Part shown: piece by piece, positions 40,963-50,256 of the stretch
Layout: each line of letters starts with the position of its first letter
Position numbering within the stretch: the stretch's first letter is position 1
The notes under the pieces: generated by a model
The model's database searches: none
Told to the model about the DNA's origin: nothing
The model's input: the letters and a program-made list of their open reading frames with translations, nothing else
Assembly: GCF_003852425.1 (NCBI RefSeq)
Contig: NZ_QAJN01000007.1
Span: 124,001-188,000, forward strand
Source of the DNA: Paucibacter sp. KBW04
GTDB taxonomy: Bacteria; Pseudomonadota; Gammaproteobacteria; Burkholderiales; Burkholderiaceae_C
DNA length: 64,000 bases
Direction: 5' to 3'
Translations under genes and position numbers: made by a program

Positions 40963-41460
40963 ATGACTTCCAATCTCCTCACCCATTTTGATGCCCAGGG
41001 CCAGGCCCATATGGTGGACGTGGCCGCCAAGGATGTGACGCACCGCGTGGCCGTGGCCGCCGGCCGCATCCGCATGCAGCCCGCCACCCTGGCCTTGATC
41101 CGCAGCGGCAGCGCCAAAAAAGGCGACGTCATCGGCATTGCCCGCATCGCCGCCATCCAAGCCGCCAAGCGCACGGCGGATTTGATCCCGCTCTGCCACC
41201 CCCTGCCCCTGACCCGGGTGACAGTGGACTTCGAGTTAGACGAAGCGGCCTGCGCCGTGCAGTGCCGCGCGCAAGTCGAAACCCTGGGCCGCACCGGCGT
41301 GGAAATGGAAGCCCTGACCGCGGTGCAGATCGGCCTGCTCACGGTTTACGACATGTGCAAGGCCGTGGACCGCGGCATGGTGATGGAGCAGATCCGTGTG
41401 CTGGAGAAGCAGGGTGGCAAGAGCGGCGACTGGTCGGCCGATCTCGGGCCTGGTGCCTGA
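40963..41460 (+). CDS. moaC: cyclic pyranopterin monophosphate synthase MoaC
   Basis: A 165-residue MoaC, which converts the MoaA product to cyclic pyranopterin monophosphate in molybdenum cofactor synthesis. Visible: [32 protein letters not shown] with the conserved Lys, Cys and His, [28 protein letters not shown], all family hallmarks. Length is normal (E. coli 161). No other Mo-cofactor gene is adjacent. Confidence 0.97.
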   Translation: MTSNLLTHFDAQGQAHMVDVAAKDVTHRVAVAAGRIRMQPATLALIRSGSAKKGDVIGIARIAAIQAAKRTADLIPLCHPLPLTRVTVDFELDEAACAVQCRAQVETLGRTGVEMEALTAVQIGLLTVYDMCKAVDRGMVMEQIRVLEKQGGKSGDWSADLGPGA

Positions 41461-41471
41461 TCAACGCCCGA

Positions 41472-43292
41472 TCAACGCATTTCCCGCCACTCGATCTGCT
41501 GCTGCGGCGGCAGGCACTGGTAGGGCTTGAGCGTAGCCAACTCGGCTTCTTCGAGCGCCGTGCACTCGGCGAAGAAGGCCTCGCTGCTTTTGTTGCGGAA
41601 CTCGCGCAGGCGCTCGGACACATAACTGGCTTTTTGATCGTCACCCACCGCGTGCAAGGACTTGGCCCAGGCCATCATCAGGCGCGCATCGATCAGCTGA
41701 TGCGCGCTGCGCTTGGCCGCCGCAAGCGCTTGCGGGCCGTAGCCAAGACTGGTGGCCGCGGCGTAGTCGGCCTGGGTGGAGAAGAACAGCGATTTCTGCC
41801 CGGCGTGGATACGCTCCGGCAAGGGCGCGGCGGACTCACCGGGTGAGTAGATCACCACCACGCGCTGATAGTCCCAAAGCGCATAAGCCGTGCCCAGCAT
41901 CAGAATCACGCCGGTGACGGCCAGCAGGCGCGGCAAGCCCTCGACCTCGGCGCCACGCTGCGGCTGATCGTCCGGCCGACCCAGAGCCAGACCGAAGGCA
42001 AAGGCCGTGGGCAGCAGGAAGTAGGCGTACCAAAGCGGGTATTCCAAGAGGCTGTGCAGGCCAATCATCAAGACCAGCATGAAGGCGCAGCGGCGCATCA
42101 AGGCCTGGCCAGCGTCCTTGGCCTGCATGCTCATGCGCAGGGCGCGCCACAGCGACCAGCTCAGCAGGCCCAGCACGGTCAAACTCAGCGGCAGGCCCAG
42201 CTCCACCGCCAGCTGCATGGGCAGGTTGTGGCAATGGTCGAAGAAGGCCACCGGGCGATTGGGGAACTCGCTCATGGTCCAGGCCAGATTGAATTCACCC
42301 CAGCCCACGCCTAGCCAAGGGTTCTGCTTGAGCAAGACCCAGGCATTACTCAGGATGGCGATGCGGGAGGGCGAACCCGCGCCCTCGGCCAGGCGTGACT
42401 CCACCCCCAGGGCATGGCCGCTGCTGGCCGACCAGGCCGCCACCAGCCACCAGCACAGGGCCAGCATCAACGGTGTGGCCAGCAAGGAGAAGCGGGCCAG
42501 GCGCGGCAGGCGCCGGTCCAGCGCACCCCAAAGAGCCAGGATCAGCACACCGATCACGCCGGTGCGTGAGCCACTCAAAACCACGGCAAAGATCAGGCCA
42601 AACAGAATCGAGGGCAGCACCCAGGCGCGGCCAAAAGGATTGAGCCGACCCGGCATGCCCAGGTAAACGGCCGCCACACAAGACCACATCAACAAGCTGG
42701 CCAGATGATTGGGCTGACGCATATTGCCCACGGCACGCCCTGGCACGCCCGAGCGCGCGATCACATTGCCGTCGGCAAACTGCGGCGCAAACACCTGCAC
42801 CAGGCTGACGACCAGACTCAGCAGACCCGCGACCAGCAAGCCCCAGCAAAAGACCTCGAACCAGAGCTGGCGCGCGCGGTCGTTCAGGCCTTGGGCGCCG
42901 AAGAGCAGCAGCGCCGCCGCCGCCAGCATGGCGCCGCTGGACAGAGCCAGCGACAAGGGCAGGCCGGTCCATAGATGCGAGGCCAGCGGGGCCAGCATCA
43001 AGAGCACCAGGGCCCACAAAGCCGCCGTGCTGCGCACCTTGGGGCACTCACGCGCCAGCAGGCACAGCACCGCAGCCCAACCGCCCAGGGCCGCCAGCTG
43101 ATTGAACAGCGTTGCCGACGGGCTGATATTGAAGGCCAGCAAAGGCGGGATCACGCTGGCCAGCAGCAAAAGCGTCAAGGCCAGGGGCTGGAGGATTTGC
43201 GGCCCGGGGCCGCGCAGGGCTTGGGCGCCTTGGGGCGCGGTAGAAGTGGACGGAGAAGAAGAGATGGCGCGTGACATGGGCCGAATCATCAC
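41472..43292 (-). CDS. PglL/Wzy-type O-oligosaccharyltransferase or O-antigen ligase
   Basis: A 606-residue polytopic membrane protein with about 12 helices. It carries the Wzy_C region with GVPGRAVGNMRQPNHLASLL, FAVVLSGSRTGVIG and GVGWGEFNLAW...DHCHNLPMQLAVELG, in which the conserved His residues are those of PglL/O-antigen ligases, and a C-terminal periplasmic tail of about 150 residues (Wzy_C_2 type). PglL proteins transfer lipid-linked glycan to Ser of pilins or other proteins. Pilin genes are not in the window, so ligase (WaaL) function cannot be excluded. The gene ends 11 bases from the moaC end. Confidence 0.87.
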   Translation of the reverse strand: MMIRPMSRAISSSPSTSTAPQGAQALRGPGPQILQPLALTLLLLASVIPPLLAFNISPSATLFNQLAALGGWAAVLCLLARECPKVRSTAALWALVLLMLAPLASHLWTGLPLSLALSSGAMLAAAALLLFGAQGLNDRARQLWFEVFCWGLLVAGLLSLVVSLVQVFAPQFADGNVIARSGVPGRAVGNMRQPNHLASLLMWSCVAAVYLGMPGRLNPFGRAWVLPSILFGLIFAVVLSGSRTGVIGVLILALWGALDRRLPRLARFSLLATPLMLALCWWLVAAWSASSGHALGVESRLAEGAGSPSRIAILSNAWVLLKQNPWLGVGWGEFNLAWTMSEFPNRPVAFFDHCHNLPMQLAVELGLPLSLTVLGLLSWSLWRALRMSMQAKDAGQALMRRCAFMLVLMIGLHSLLEYPLWYAYFLLPTAFAFGLALGRPDDQPQRGAEVEGLPRLLAVTGVILMLGTAYALWDYQRVVVIYSPGESAAPLPERIHAGQKSLFFSTQADYAAATSLGYGPQALAAAKRSAHQLIDARLMMAWAKSLHAVGDDQKASYVSERLREFRNKSSEAFFAECTALEEAELATLKPYQCLPPQQQIEWREMR

Positions 43293-43336
43293 ATGAGTCC
43301 CGCCCCCGCAAGCACCGCTTGACCTGCTCGATTTAT

Positions 43337-43358
43337 GTGTACTACAGTACTAGTACAC
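43337..43358 (+). promoter_or_regulatory. probable YtrA-type GntR operator
   Basis: GTGTACTA-N6-TAGTACAC is a perfect 8-base inverted repeat placed 12 bases upstream of the GntR start codon. Its size, GTGTA/TACAC ends and position suit autoregulation by the GntR protein encoded next. Its TAC-rich sequence may overlap the promoter -10. Confidence 0.8.
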
Positions 43359-43370
43359 GCAAGGAGTACC

Positions 43371-43787
43371 GTGAACCACGAACAGATCTTCAGCATCAAC
43401 ACCGGCTCCACCGAGCCCATTTACCGCCAGCTGATGGAACAGCTGCGTCGGCGGGTGGCCAGCGGGCAGCTGAGTGCGGGGGATGAAATCCCCTCGGTGC
43501 GCGAGCTGGCGCAAAGCCTGGCCGTGCACCCCATGACCATCTCCAAGGCCTACAGCCTGCTGGAGTCCGAAGGCCTGCTGGAGCGCCGCCGTGGCCTGGC
43601 CATGCGCATCGCGCCCCAGCACAGAAAGGCCCAGAGCGCAGCCTCGCGCATCGAGCTGCTGCGCCCCAGCCTAGAGCAAGCGGCCGAGACCGCACGCCAG
43701 CTGGAGCTGAGCGCCGCCCAAGCCCTGCAGCTGTTTGAACAAATCCTCCAAGAACTTCCTGACCCTCAAGAGGGAGACGCCGCATGA
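43371..43787 (+). CDS. GntR-family regulator, YtrA subfamily
   Basis: A 138-residue GntR regulator. An N-terminal winged helix (PIYRQLMEQLRRRVASGQLSAGDEIPSVRELAQSLAVHPMTISKAYSLLE) is followed by only a short helical tail of about 60 residues, the YtrA hallmark. Such regulators repress the ABC operon downstream. GTG at 43371 is preceded by AAGGAG. It overlaps the ATPase gene by four bases (ATGA) and lies beside a palindromic operator. Confidence 0.92.
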   Translation: MNHEQIFSINTGSTEPIYRQLMEQLRRRVASGQLSAGDEIPSVRELAQSLAVHPMTISKAYSLLESEGLLERRRGLAMRIAPQHRKAQSAASRIELLRPSLEQAAETARQLELSAAQALQLFEQILQELPDPQEGDAA

Positions 43788-44719
43788 ACGCCAGCACCCA
43801 TCCCAGCAGCACGCTGCGCCCCGCCGACCTCAGCCTGCACAGCAGTGCGATCCAACAACCCAGCGCCAGCGCCTGCTTGAGCGGCGTGCAGCTGGGCTAT
43901 GGCAAACAAACCGTGCTGCGTGACCTGAGCTGGCAGCTCTTGCCCGGCCAGGTGGTCGGCCTGCTCGGCCGCAACGGCGCGGGCAAGACCACGCTGCTGG
44001 AGACCTTGCTGGGCCTGCGCGAGCCGCAAGCGGGCCGGGTCGAACTGTTCGGCCAAGCCGCCTTGCAGATCGACGACGCGGCCCGCGCCCGCATCGGCTA
44101 TGTGCCCCAGCAAAGCGATTTGTTCGAGGGCTTCACGCCCGCTCAGTTGCTGGCTTACTTCAGGAGCTTTTACCCGCGCTGGAACGAGGCCAAGGTCGAG
44201 GGCCTGCTGTCGCGCTGGGACATCGCCCGCGACAAGCCCATCGCCAAGCTCTCCGGCGGCCAGCAGCAGCGCCTCTCCATCATCCGCGCCCTGGCCCATG
44301 AGCCCGATCTGCTGGTGCTGGACGAGCCCGTGGCCAGCCTGGACCCGGCCGGCCGGCGCGACTTTCTGCGCGAGCTGGTGGAGCAGGTGCTGGACCGCGG
44401 CACGACCGTGGTCTTCTCCACCCACATCTTGTCCGACCTGGAGCGGGTCGCATTCAACCTAGCTTTTATGAGCGAAGGCCGAATCAGCTGCCAAGCGCCG
44501 CTGGACGAATTGATCGAGCAGCTGCGCAGCGTGCAGGGCAGCACGGCCCAGCTGCAAAGCATGGTCAGCCGCCTGGGCGCCGAGGTGCTGCGCCGCCACG
44601 CCCTGGAAAACGGCCAGGCCCGTTGGTTGATACGCCTGCCGCTCGACGCGCCGCCTCTTGCGCAGACTGAGGGCTTGCAAGCCCTGAATCTGGAAGACCT
44701 GTTCATGGAGCTGACCTGA
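43784..44719 (+). CDS. ABC transporter ATP-binding protein
   Basis: A 311-residue ATPase. Walker A GRNGAGKTTL, Q-loop VPQQSDLFEGF, signature LSGGQQQRLSI, Walker B LLVLDEPVASLD and H-loop STHILSDLERV are present. It begins inside the GntR stop (ATGA) and is followed two bases later by the permease start. The N-terminal ~30 residues (STHPSSTLRPADLSLHSSA) precede the domain and look like a long lead. Together with the membrane protein it is the transporter regulated by the GntR; YtrABCDEF-like systems respond to envelope-active antibiotics, but the substrate here is unknown. Confidence 0.92.
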   Translation: MNASTHPSSTLRPADLSLHSSAIQQPSASACLSGVQLGYGKQTVLRDLSWQLLPGQVVGLLGRNGAGKTTLLETLLGLREPQAGRVELFGQAALQIDDAARARIGYVPQQSDLFEGFTPAQLLAYFRSFYPRWNEAKVEGLLSRWDIARDKPIAKLSGGQQQRLSIIRALAHEPDLLVLDEPVASLDPAGRRDFLRELVEQVLDRGTTVVFSTHILSDLERVAFNLAFMSEGRISCQAPLDELIEQLRSVQGSTAQLQSMVSRLGAEVLRRHALENGQARWLIRLPLDAPPLAQTEGLQALNLEDLFMELT

Positions 44720-44720
44720 C

Positions 44721-46193
44721 ATGGGCACCGCTTTAGCACCCTACCGCCCCATCCTGCTTTGCGCCTGGCAGCAGCATCGCAACTTGGGTTCGCGCTGGTT
44801 TGTGCCCGTGCTGGCTTTGTTGTGCCTGGGCACCTTGCTCACCTTGGGCCTGGCTGTCGATTGGCGCGCCGCGCAGATCGCGGGCCAGGCCGTCAGCCTG
44901 CTCTTGCTGCTCGCCCTCTGGGGCCTGCTCTTCAGCAATCTGCGGCGCCAAAACCACCCCGCCAGTGCCCATCTGGTGCCCCAGCATCTGCAGCGTTTGC
45001 GTGCCACGGCCGTGGCTGCTTTGCTAACGTTCACTGCTCTCGGCAGCTTGATACTGAGCCTGAGCACAGGCCAAGCACTGGCCTGGGCCCTGGGTCTGGC
45101 CAGCCTGATGCTGTCCATCGCCGCCTGCCTGCGTTGGCCGCGCCTGTGGTTCCTCATCTGGCTGCTCCCCGCGCCTTACTGGCTGTGGCCCAGATCGGCG
45201 GTCTGGCCCTGGCTGAAGCAAGGATTGCTGAGCTGGTACGAGCAGCAGCCCGCCACCTTAGCCGCCGCGGCCCTGATCCTGCTGCCCTGGCTGCTGAGCC
45301 GAATGCTGCAGGGCGGTGGCAACGCCCATCTGAAGAACTACCAGGTGCAGGAGGACTTGCGCCATGCCATGCAAGAGCAGATGCGCGGCGGCATGGTCAC
45401 GCCCAAGACCTTGTCGCCTGGAGGATTTTGGATAACGCGCTTGTTCAACTGGCCGCGGCCCTTGTGGACCGCCTATTTGCTAGCCCAGGCCAACACCAGC
45501 ACCCGCAGCCTGATGGCCAGGCTGGACCTGGTCACCCTGGGCAATGTGCACTGGGCCAGCGCCCTGGGCGCTTTCAGCATCATCTTCGGCGCAGCAGGGG
45601 CCATCATCGCTCTCACCCAAGCGATCTACGGTTATGACTGGCGCCTGTTTTTTGGCCACAGCAATGCGGGCCTGCACATCGGCCTCATCAGCATGGCCAT
45701 CAGCCCGCTCTTCGGCCTGGCCGGCAGCCTCTACGGCAGCCGCCGCGAGCAGGCGCTGCTGATGCTGCTGCCCCATATGCCGCGCGGCCAGGCGCTCAAT
45801 GCCGCCATGAGCCGGCGCCTGCTGATCCAGTTCGGCCTGCAATGGCTGATCGCCCTGGCCTTGGTACAAGGCCTGCTCAAGGCCACGCCCACCGATTTCG
45901 CCGGGCGCTTCTCGGGCCTGCACATTCTGCTGGTCGTCCTGCCCATGGGCAGCCTGCTGTTGCGCGACTGGGCGCGCCAGGCCCAGCCTAACGGCAATTG
46001 GGCGGCCCTGGCCTTCATCGCCGCCGGCATCTGCAGCGGCGCCATTGCCGCCCTGCAATGGTGGCTGAACCTGAGCTTGTGGCCTTTCGCCATCGCCTCA
46101 GTTCTGATCACCCTGGCGCTGGTGTACATCCGCTGGCAGCGCTGGGTGCTCGGTGGCCCGCAAGCCATGCCGGTGGGGCGATTGAGTTTTTGA
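44721..46193 (+). CDS. ABC transporter membrane subunit (YtrC/D-like)
   Basis: A 490-residue polytopic protein with about 12 hydrophobic segments. It is encoded directly after the ATPase and is likely its permease. Segments such as SRREQALLMLLPHMPRGQALNAAMSRRLLIQFGLQWL resemble those of ABC-2-like permeases, but I do not recognise a named family. No signal peptide. Confidence 0.8.
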   Translation: MGTALAPYRPILLCAWQQHRNLGSRWFVPVLALLCLGTLLTLGLAVDWRAAQIAGQAVSLLLLLALWGLLFSNLRRQNHPASAHLVPQHLQRLRATAVAALLTFTALGSLILSLSTGQALAWALGLASLMLSIAACLRWPRLWFLIWLLPAPYWLWPRSAVWPWLKQGLLSWYEQQPATLAAAALILLPWLLSRMLQGGGNAHLKNYQVQEDLRHAMQEQMRGGMVTPKTLSPGGFWITRLFNWPRPLWTAYLLAQANTSTRSLMARLDLVTLGNVHWASALGAFSIIFGAAGAIIALTQAIYGYDWRLFFGHSNAGLHIGLISMAISPLFGLAGSLYGSRREQALLMLLPHMPRGQALNAAMSRRLLIQFGLQWLIALALVQGLLKATPTDFAGRFSGLHILLVVLPMGSLLLRDWARQAQPNGNWAALAFIAAGICSGAIAALQWWLNLSLWPFAIASVLITLALVYIRWQRWVLGGPQAMPVGRLSF

Positions 46194-46218
46194 TCTGACA
46201 CCTGAGCAAGGAAAGCCA

Positions 46219-46749
46219 ATGACCGAACAATCCACACCAGCCGCCGCATGGCTGAGCAAGCATTGGTTCCTGCCCCTCGCGGGCTTGATCGTCGCAGGCG
46301 ATCTGAGCGCCGCGCGGCTGGGTGACTGGCAGGGCTCGCAGCTGCTGGAAGCGGCCCTGCTATTCGATCTGGCCTTGCTGCTGCCCGCCCTGTATTGGGT
46401 TTGTTATCGACACCAAGGCAAGCCCGCGCTGCTCAAGGCCATCGGCCTGGCCTGCCTCGGCATCTGGCTTTGCGGCAAGGCCATCCCAGCCGAACAGCAG
46501 CAGTTCCTGCCTGCGCTGACTTGGCTGCGCTATCTGGGCTTGGCGGGCCTGCTGGCGCTGGAGCTGAAACTGGCGCTCGCCTTGTACAAGGCCGTGGTTC
46601 TCAAAGGTCAATCGCGCCAGGAGGCCGAGACTCAAATGGTGGGCGAAGGCATGCCGCCATGGGTGGCCCGCTTGATGGCGTTTGAAGCCTCGCTGTGGCG
46701 CAAGGTCTGGATGCGACTTCGTCGCCTTGGTCAAAAAAGGCGAGGCTAG
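46219..46749 (+). CDS. hypothetical membrane protein of the GntR-ABC operon
   Basis: A 176-residue protein with four or five hydrophobic segments and a basic C-terminus (RRLGQKRRG). It follows the permease by 25 bases and carries AAGGAAAG upstream, so it belongs to the same operon. No family recognised; it may be an accessory subunit or immunity-type protein. Its hydrophobicity and length fit a small integral membrane protein. Confidence 0.7.
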   Translation: MTEQSTPAAAWLSKHWFLPLAGLIVAGDLSAARLGDWQGSQLLEAALLFDLALLLPALYWVCYRHQGKPALLKAIGLACLGIWLCGKAIPAEQQQFLPALTWLRYLGLAGLLALELKLALALYKAVVLKGQSRQEAETQMVGEGMPPWVARLMAFEASLWRKVWMRLRRLGQKRRG

Positions 46750-46897
46750 GGAAGCTCCCCGCCGCCTCGCCAGAGAACCGACGCCATATCGACATAACAT
46801 TGACGTTGATCGTATTTCTTATTTGCGTATTTGAACTTCTTAGGCTCACAAGCGGCTGGCACAAAGCGCGCGGCGCACAATTTGCGCGGCCTCACTC

Positions 46898-47830
46898 ATG
46901 GGAAAAATGAAACCACTGCGCCTCTCTCTCTTGCTCATGTTTACAGGCCTGCTCGGCGCCTGCTGGCTTTGGCCAGGTTCAGAGACGCCGCCCGCCCTCA
47001 TCGAAGGGCCCAGCAACTCAATTCAAGAGCCCCCACCTGCCGCCCAAGCCAGCCCTGCGCTCAAGGTCGTAGCGGCTGCCGCATCAACACCCAGCTTGCC
47101 CAAGCCCGCTGTCACCCCCGATGTCATGGCCCAATGGACCCAAGGCTTCAGCAGCGAGCAGCCCTATGCCCTGGCGCTGCGGCTGCGCGATGCCCGACTG
47201 CCCGGCTCATTCGGAGCAGCACTGACCTTGACTCACGCTTGCCGTTCGGCCATGGGGCAGGTTCGGGCAGGTGAACTTCTCGGACCAGACAGTGACCCCT
47301 TGCTGCGCGGAAAAAATGAGCCCAATTACGCGCAACGCGTACAGGCCCGCGACTCCTTGGAGCGCCGCTGCCTAGCCTTTAGCCAACACAGAGACATCGA
47401 TATGCCTCTGGCCGACGACCACCCTGGTCAAACCCTGAACCAGGCCATCTACCTTTTTCCCTACTTTTTCGCCACCGGCAAAGCCCGCCAGTTTGCCCAG
47501 ATACTTGCGGAGCAAGGTCAACTGCAGCACTTTCTGCCAATGCTGCCCTATTGGGACGGCAAGGCGATGACAGAAGAGGGCGATCGGCAGGTCTACAACG
47601 GGGCAATGAACCTGGCCGTCAAATTGGCCACCGCGCCTACCGTTGCGCCTGATCAAGACATCCGCCTGCTTGCTGCATGCCTGAGCCAAGGCCATTGCGC
47701 CAAAGACTTCATCGAACTCCACCGCATGAACTCACCGCAAGACACGGAGGAGCGACGCAGGGTGGAAGCCTTGGCGCAGGAGATGGTTGCAGCGATGCGG
47801 GCCGGCGACTACCAAAAATTTGCGCGCTGA
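46898..47830 (+). CDS. hypothetical lipoprotein
   Basis: A 310-residue exported protein with a lipobox-like segment LLLMFTGLLGAC (Cys near residue 22), a linker rich in Pro, Ala and Ser, and a helical body with four or more Cys. Another in-frame ATG lies at 46907 and may be the real start, as GGGA precedes it closely. No known family. It follows the ABC operon after a ~150-base gap, so membership is uncertain. Confidence 0.65.
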   Translation: MGKMKPLRLSLLLMFTGLLGACWLWPGSETPPALIEGPSNSIQEPPPAAQASPALKVVAAAASTPSLPKPAVTPDVMAQWTQGFSSEQPYALALRLRDARLPGSFGAALTLTHACRSAMGQVRAGELLGPDSDPLLRGKNEPNYAQRVQARDSLERRCLAFSQHRDIDMPLADDHPGQTLNQAIYLFPYFFATGKARQFAQILAEQGQLQHFLPMLPYWDGKAMTEEGDRQVYNGAMNLAVKLATAPTVAPDQDIRLLAACLSQGHCAKDFIELHRMNSPQDTEERRRVEALAQEMVAAMRAGDYQKFAR

Positions 47831-47898
47831 GGGCCTGGTAAAGCGGCCCAGCATCATCCTGATGCTTTCCTGATGCCGCATCTGCTAACTTGCTCATC

Positions 47899-49530
47899 AT
47901 GAGCAAAAGTTCCTCAGCACCCAAGGCCGCACGCAGGCAAGACCTGGCCCTGGCCGCCCTGACCTGGGCCTCGGCCTTTGGGCTGATGTGGCGTCTGGAC
48001 GGCGTGGTGGAGCTGGCCAATCTGGCCTTGCTGCTGGTGTTGGCCGCGGCGGTGGCGGGTTGGTGGCTGAGCGTTCGGGCCTCCTTGCTGAGCAGCGCCC
48101 TGGCCGTGCTGGCTTTTGCTTGGCTGTTTGTGCCGCCGCGCTTCAGCTTCACGGTGGAGCACCATCCCCACGCCCTGCTGCTGTTCGCCATGCTGAGCTT
48201 GTGCAGCATCACCGCCTTGCTGATGGGGCGCTCGCGCCGCCAGACGGCGCAGGCCCGGCTGATGGGCGCGCGCGCCGAGCAGCTGCGCGCCTTCAGCGAC
48301 AGCTTGCGTGACGTGCACGAGCCGCAGTCCCTGGCGCCGCTCTTGCATCAGGAACTGGACGCCCTGCGGCCCGAGCCGGTGCAGTTGCTTGTTCTCAAAA
48401 ACCAGCTGCCGCCGCGCAACGACGCCGAGGCCGCCCTGTGGCTGGGGCCCGAGGCCGATGCCGACCAGGCCACCGGCCTGTGGCTGTGCCTGCGCGAGGG
48501 CCGCGCCTTCGGCCCCGGCACCGGCCGGCATCAGGACCTGAAGGCCTGGTATCTGCCCCTGCGCGGCCGCCATGCCAGCTATGGCGCGGCCTTGCTGCAT
48601 CTGCCGGCCGGCGGGCAGGCTGAAGAACCCGGCCTGCGCGCCCACGCCCAGTCGCTGTGCGATCAGATGGGCTTGGCCCTGGAACGCCAGGCCACCGAGC
48701 AGACCGCCCGGCTGGCCCGCGACGAAGCCAGCAGCCAAGCCACCCGCAATGCCTTGCTGGCCGCCATCTCACACGACTACCGCACGCCGCTGGCCTGCAT
48801 CATGGGCGCGGCCTCCTCCCTGCTGGAACAAGAGGCTCGCCTGGACGCCCGCCAACGCCAACGCCTGGCCGCCACCATCCTCGACGAAACCGAGGCCTTG
48901 CGTCGCATGACCGACAACAGCCTGCAGCTCGCGCGCCTGGACGCGCCCGGTGTGACGCTGAGCCTGGACTGGGAATCGGCCGAGGAACTCATAGGGGGCG
49001 CCCTGCGCCGCAGCCGCCAGCGCCGCGCCAGCCTGGGTGAGCGGGAGGGCGAGCCGGAGGCCGCGCCGCCGCGTCTGCGCGCTCGGGTGGAGCCTGGCCT
49101 GCCCCTGCTGCGCTGCGATGCCGTCTTGCTCAGCCAGCTGCTGGACAACTTGGTCGACAACGCGCTGAAGTACGGCGCGGGCAGCCCGGTCGAGATCCTG
49201 GCGCGCAGCCTGCCCTGGCCCGATCCCGGCCCGCAGCAAGGCGAGCCGCACATCGTGTTGTCAGTGCGCGACCGCGGCCCCGGTGTCTCGCGAGCCTGGC
49301 AGGAGCGCATCTTCAAGGCCTTCCAGCGCGGCGCCGAGGCGCAATCCGGCCGGCCCGATGGTTCGGAGCGCCGTGGTGCCGGCGTGGGCTTGGCCGCCTG
49401 CCGTGCCATCGCACTTGCCCATGGCGGTGCGATGCGCTACCGCGCCCGTGCCCACGGTGGCGCCAGTTTCGAATGTTGGCTGCCGCTGCAGGCCGCCCCC
49501 TCTCAAGCCCAGGAGGCATTGCTGCCATGA
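47899..49530 (+). CDS. KdpD-like sensor histidine kinase (lacking the N-terminal KdpD/Usp part)
   Basis: A 543-residue kinase. Four N-terminal membrane helices (about residues 17-115) resemble the DUF4118 membrane domain of KdpD; then a GAF-like region, HisKA with the phospho-acceptor His in LLAAISHDYRTPLACIMGAASSLL (typical of KdpD) and HATPase_c (LVDNALKYG, VRDRGPGV, GAGVGLAACRAIALAHGG). The ~400-residue cytoplasmic KdpD and Usp domains found in full KdpD are absent. The ATG at 47899 is preferred. It overlaps the response regulator (ATGA). The K+ role is inferred by similarity only; no kdpABC is in view. Confidence 0.88.
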   Translation: MSKSSSAPKAARRQDLALAALTWASAFGLMWRLDGVVELANLALLLVLAAAVAGWWLSVRASLLSSALAVLAFAWLFVPPRFSFTVEHHPHALLLFAMLSLCSITALLMGRSRRQTAQARLMGARAEQLRAFSDSLRDVHEPQSLAPLLHQELDALRPEPVQLLVLKNQLPPRNDAEAALWLGPEADADQATGLWLCLREGRAFGPGTGRHQDLKAWYLPLRGRHASYGAALLHLPAGGQAEEPGLRAHAQSLCDQMGLALERQATEQTARLARDEASSQATRNALLAAISHDYRTPLACIMGAASSLLEQEARLDARQRQRLAATILDETEALRRMTDNSLQLARLDAPGVTLSLDWESAEELIGGALRRSRQRRASLGEREGEPEAAPPRLRARVEPGLPLLRCDAVLLSQLLDNLVDNALKYGAGSPVEILARSLPWPDPGPQQGEPHIVLSVRDRGPGVSRAWQERIFKAFQRGAEAQSGRPDGSERRGAGVGLAACRAIALAHGGAMRYRARAHGGASFECWLPLQAAPSQAQEALLP

Positions 49531-50219
49531 GTTTGCAAGTGCTGTTGATCGAGGACGACCGGGAGCTCCGCGCTACCCTGTGTCAGTCCCTGCGAATAGA
49601 AGGTTATGAGGTACAAACCGCCGCCAGCCTGGCCGAGGCCCAAGCCCTGCTCAAGCATGGCGGCGAGTTCGATCTGATCTTGCTGGACCTAGGCCTGCCC
49701 GATGGCGAGGGCAGCGAACTCTTGCGCGAGCTGCGGCGCGATCACAGCACGCCGGTGCTGGTGATCTCGGCCCGCGAGCAGGATGGGCAGAAGATCAGCT
49801 TGCTAGACGACGGCGCCGACGACTACCTCGTCAAGCCGTTTAGCGTGCGCGAGCTGCTGGCCCGCATGCGGGTGGCCCTGCGCCATCGCGGCGTGCACAC
49901 CCGCCCGGCCCTGACCCGCTACGAGCAGCAGGGCCTGGTAGTGGATCTGGAGGCCCACCAGGTCAGCTTGAATGGGCAGGAAGCTCATCTGACGCCCACT
50001 GAGTTCAAGTTATTGGCCCGCCTGGTGCGCAGCGCCGGCAAGGTGGTGACCCATCGAACGCTGCTCAGCGATGTCTGGGGGCCGGAGTACACCGAACACA
50101 CCCACTACCTGCGCCTTTATATGGGCCAGCTGCGCGCCAAGCTGGAGCGCGACCCAGCCGACCCGCAGCGCTTGCTGACCGAACCCGGCGTGGGCTACCG
50201 GCTGGACGGGCCGGGCTGA
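49527..50219 (+). CDS. OmpR-family response regulator (KdpE-like)
   Basis: A 230-residue two-domain regulator. Receiver: LIEDDRELR, phospho-Asp in LILLDLGLPDGEG, Thr/Ser in VLVISARE, Lys in YLVKPFS. DNA-binding: winged helix with LTPTEFKLLARLVRSAGKVVTHRTLLSDVWGPEY, close to KdpE. The start has AGGAGG upstream and overlaps the kinase stop. It is followed 37 bases on by a serine hydrolase gene, which could be a target. Confidence 0.93.
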   Translation: MSLQVLLIEDDRELRATLCQSLRIEGYEVQTAASLAEAQALLKHGGEFDLILLDLGLPDGEGSELLRELRRDHSTPVLVISAREQDGQKISLLDDGADDYLVKPFSVRELLARMRVALRHRGVHTRPALTRYEQQGLVVDLEAHQVSLNGQEAHLTPTEFKLLARLVRSAGKVVTHRTLLSDVWGPEYTEHTHYLRLYMGQLRAKLERDPADPQRLLTEPGVGYRLDGPG

Positions 50220-50256
50220 CAGACCGCATGAGTTCAAACCAAGGGAGAAAACAAAG

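Noticed and set aside
39168-41342. Long 724-codon frame extending into moaC
   Set aside because: The extra N-terminal part is the antisense of moaC; the signal peptide and M48 domain start near 40844 or later.
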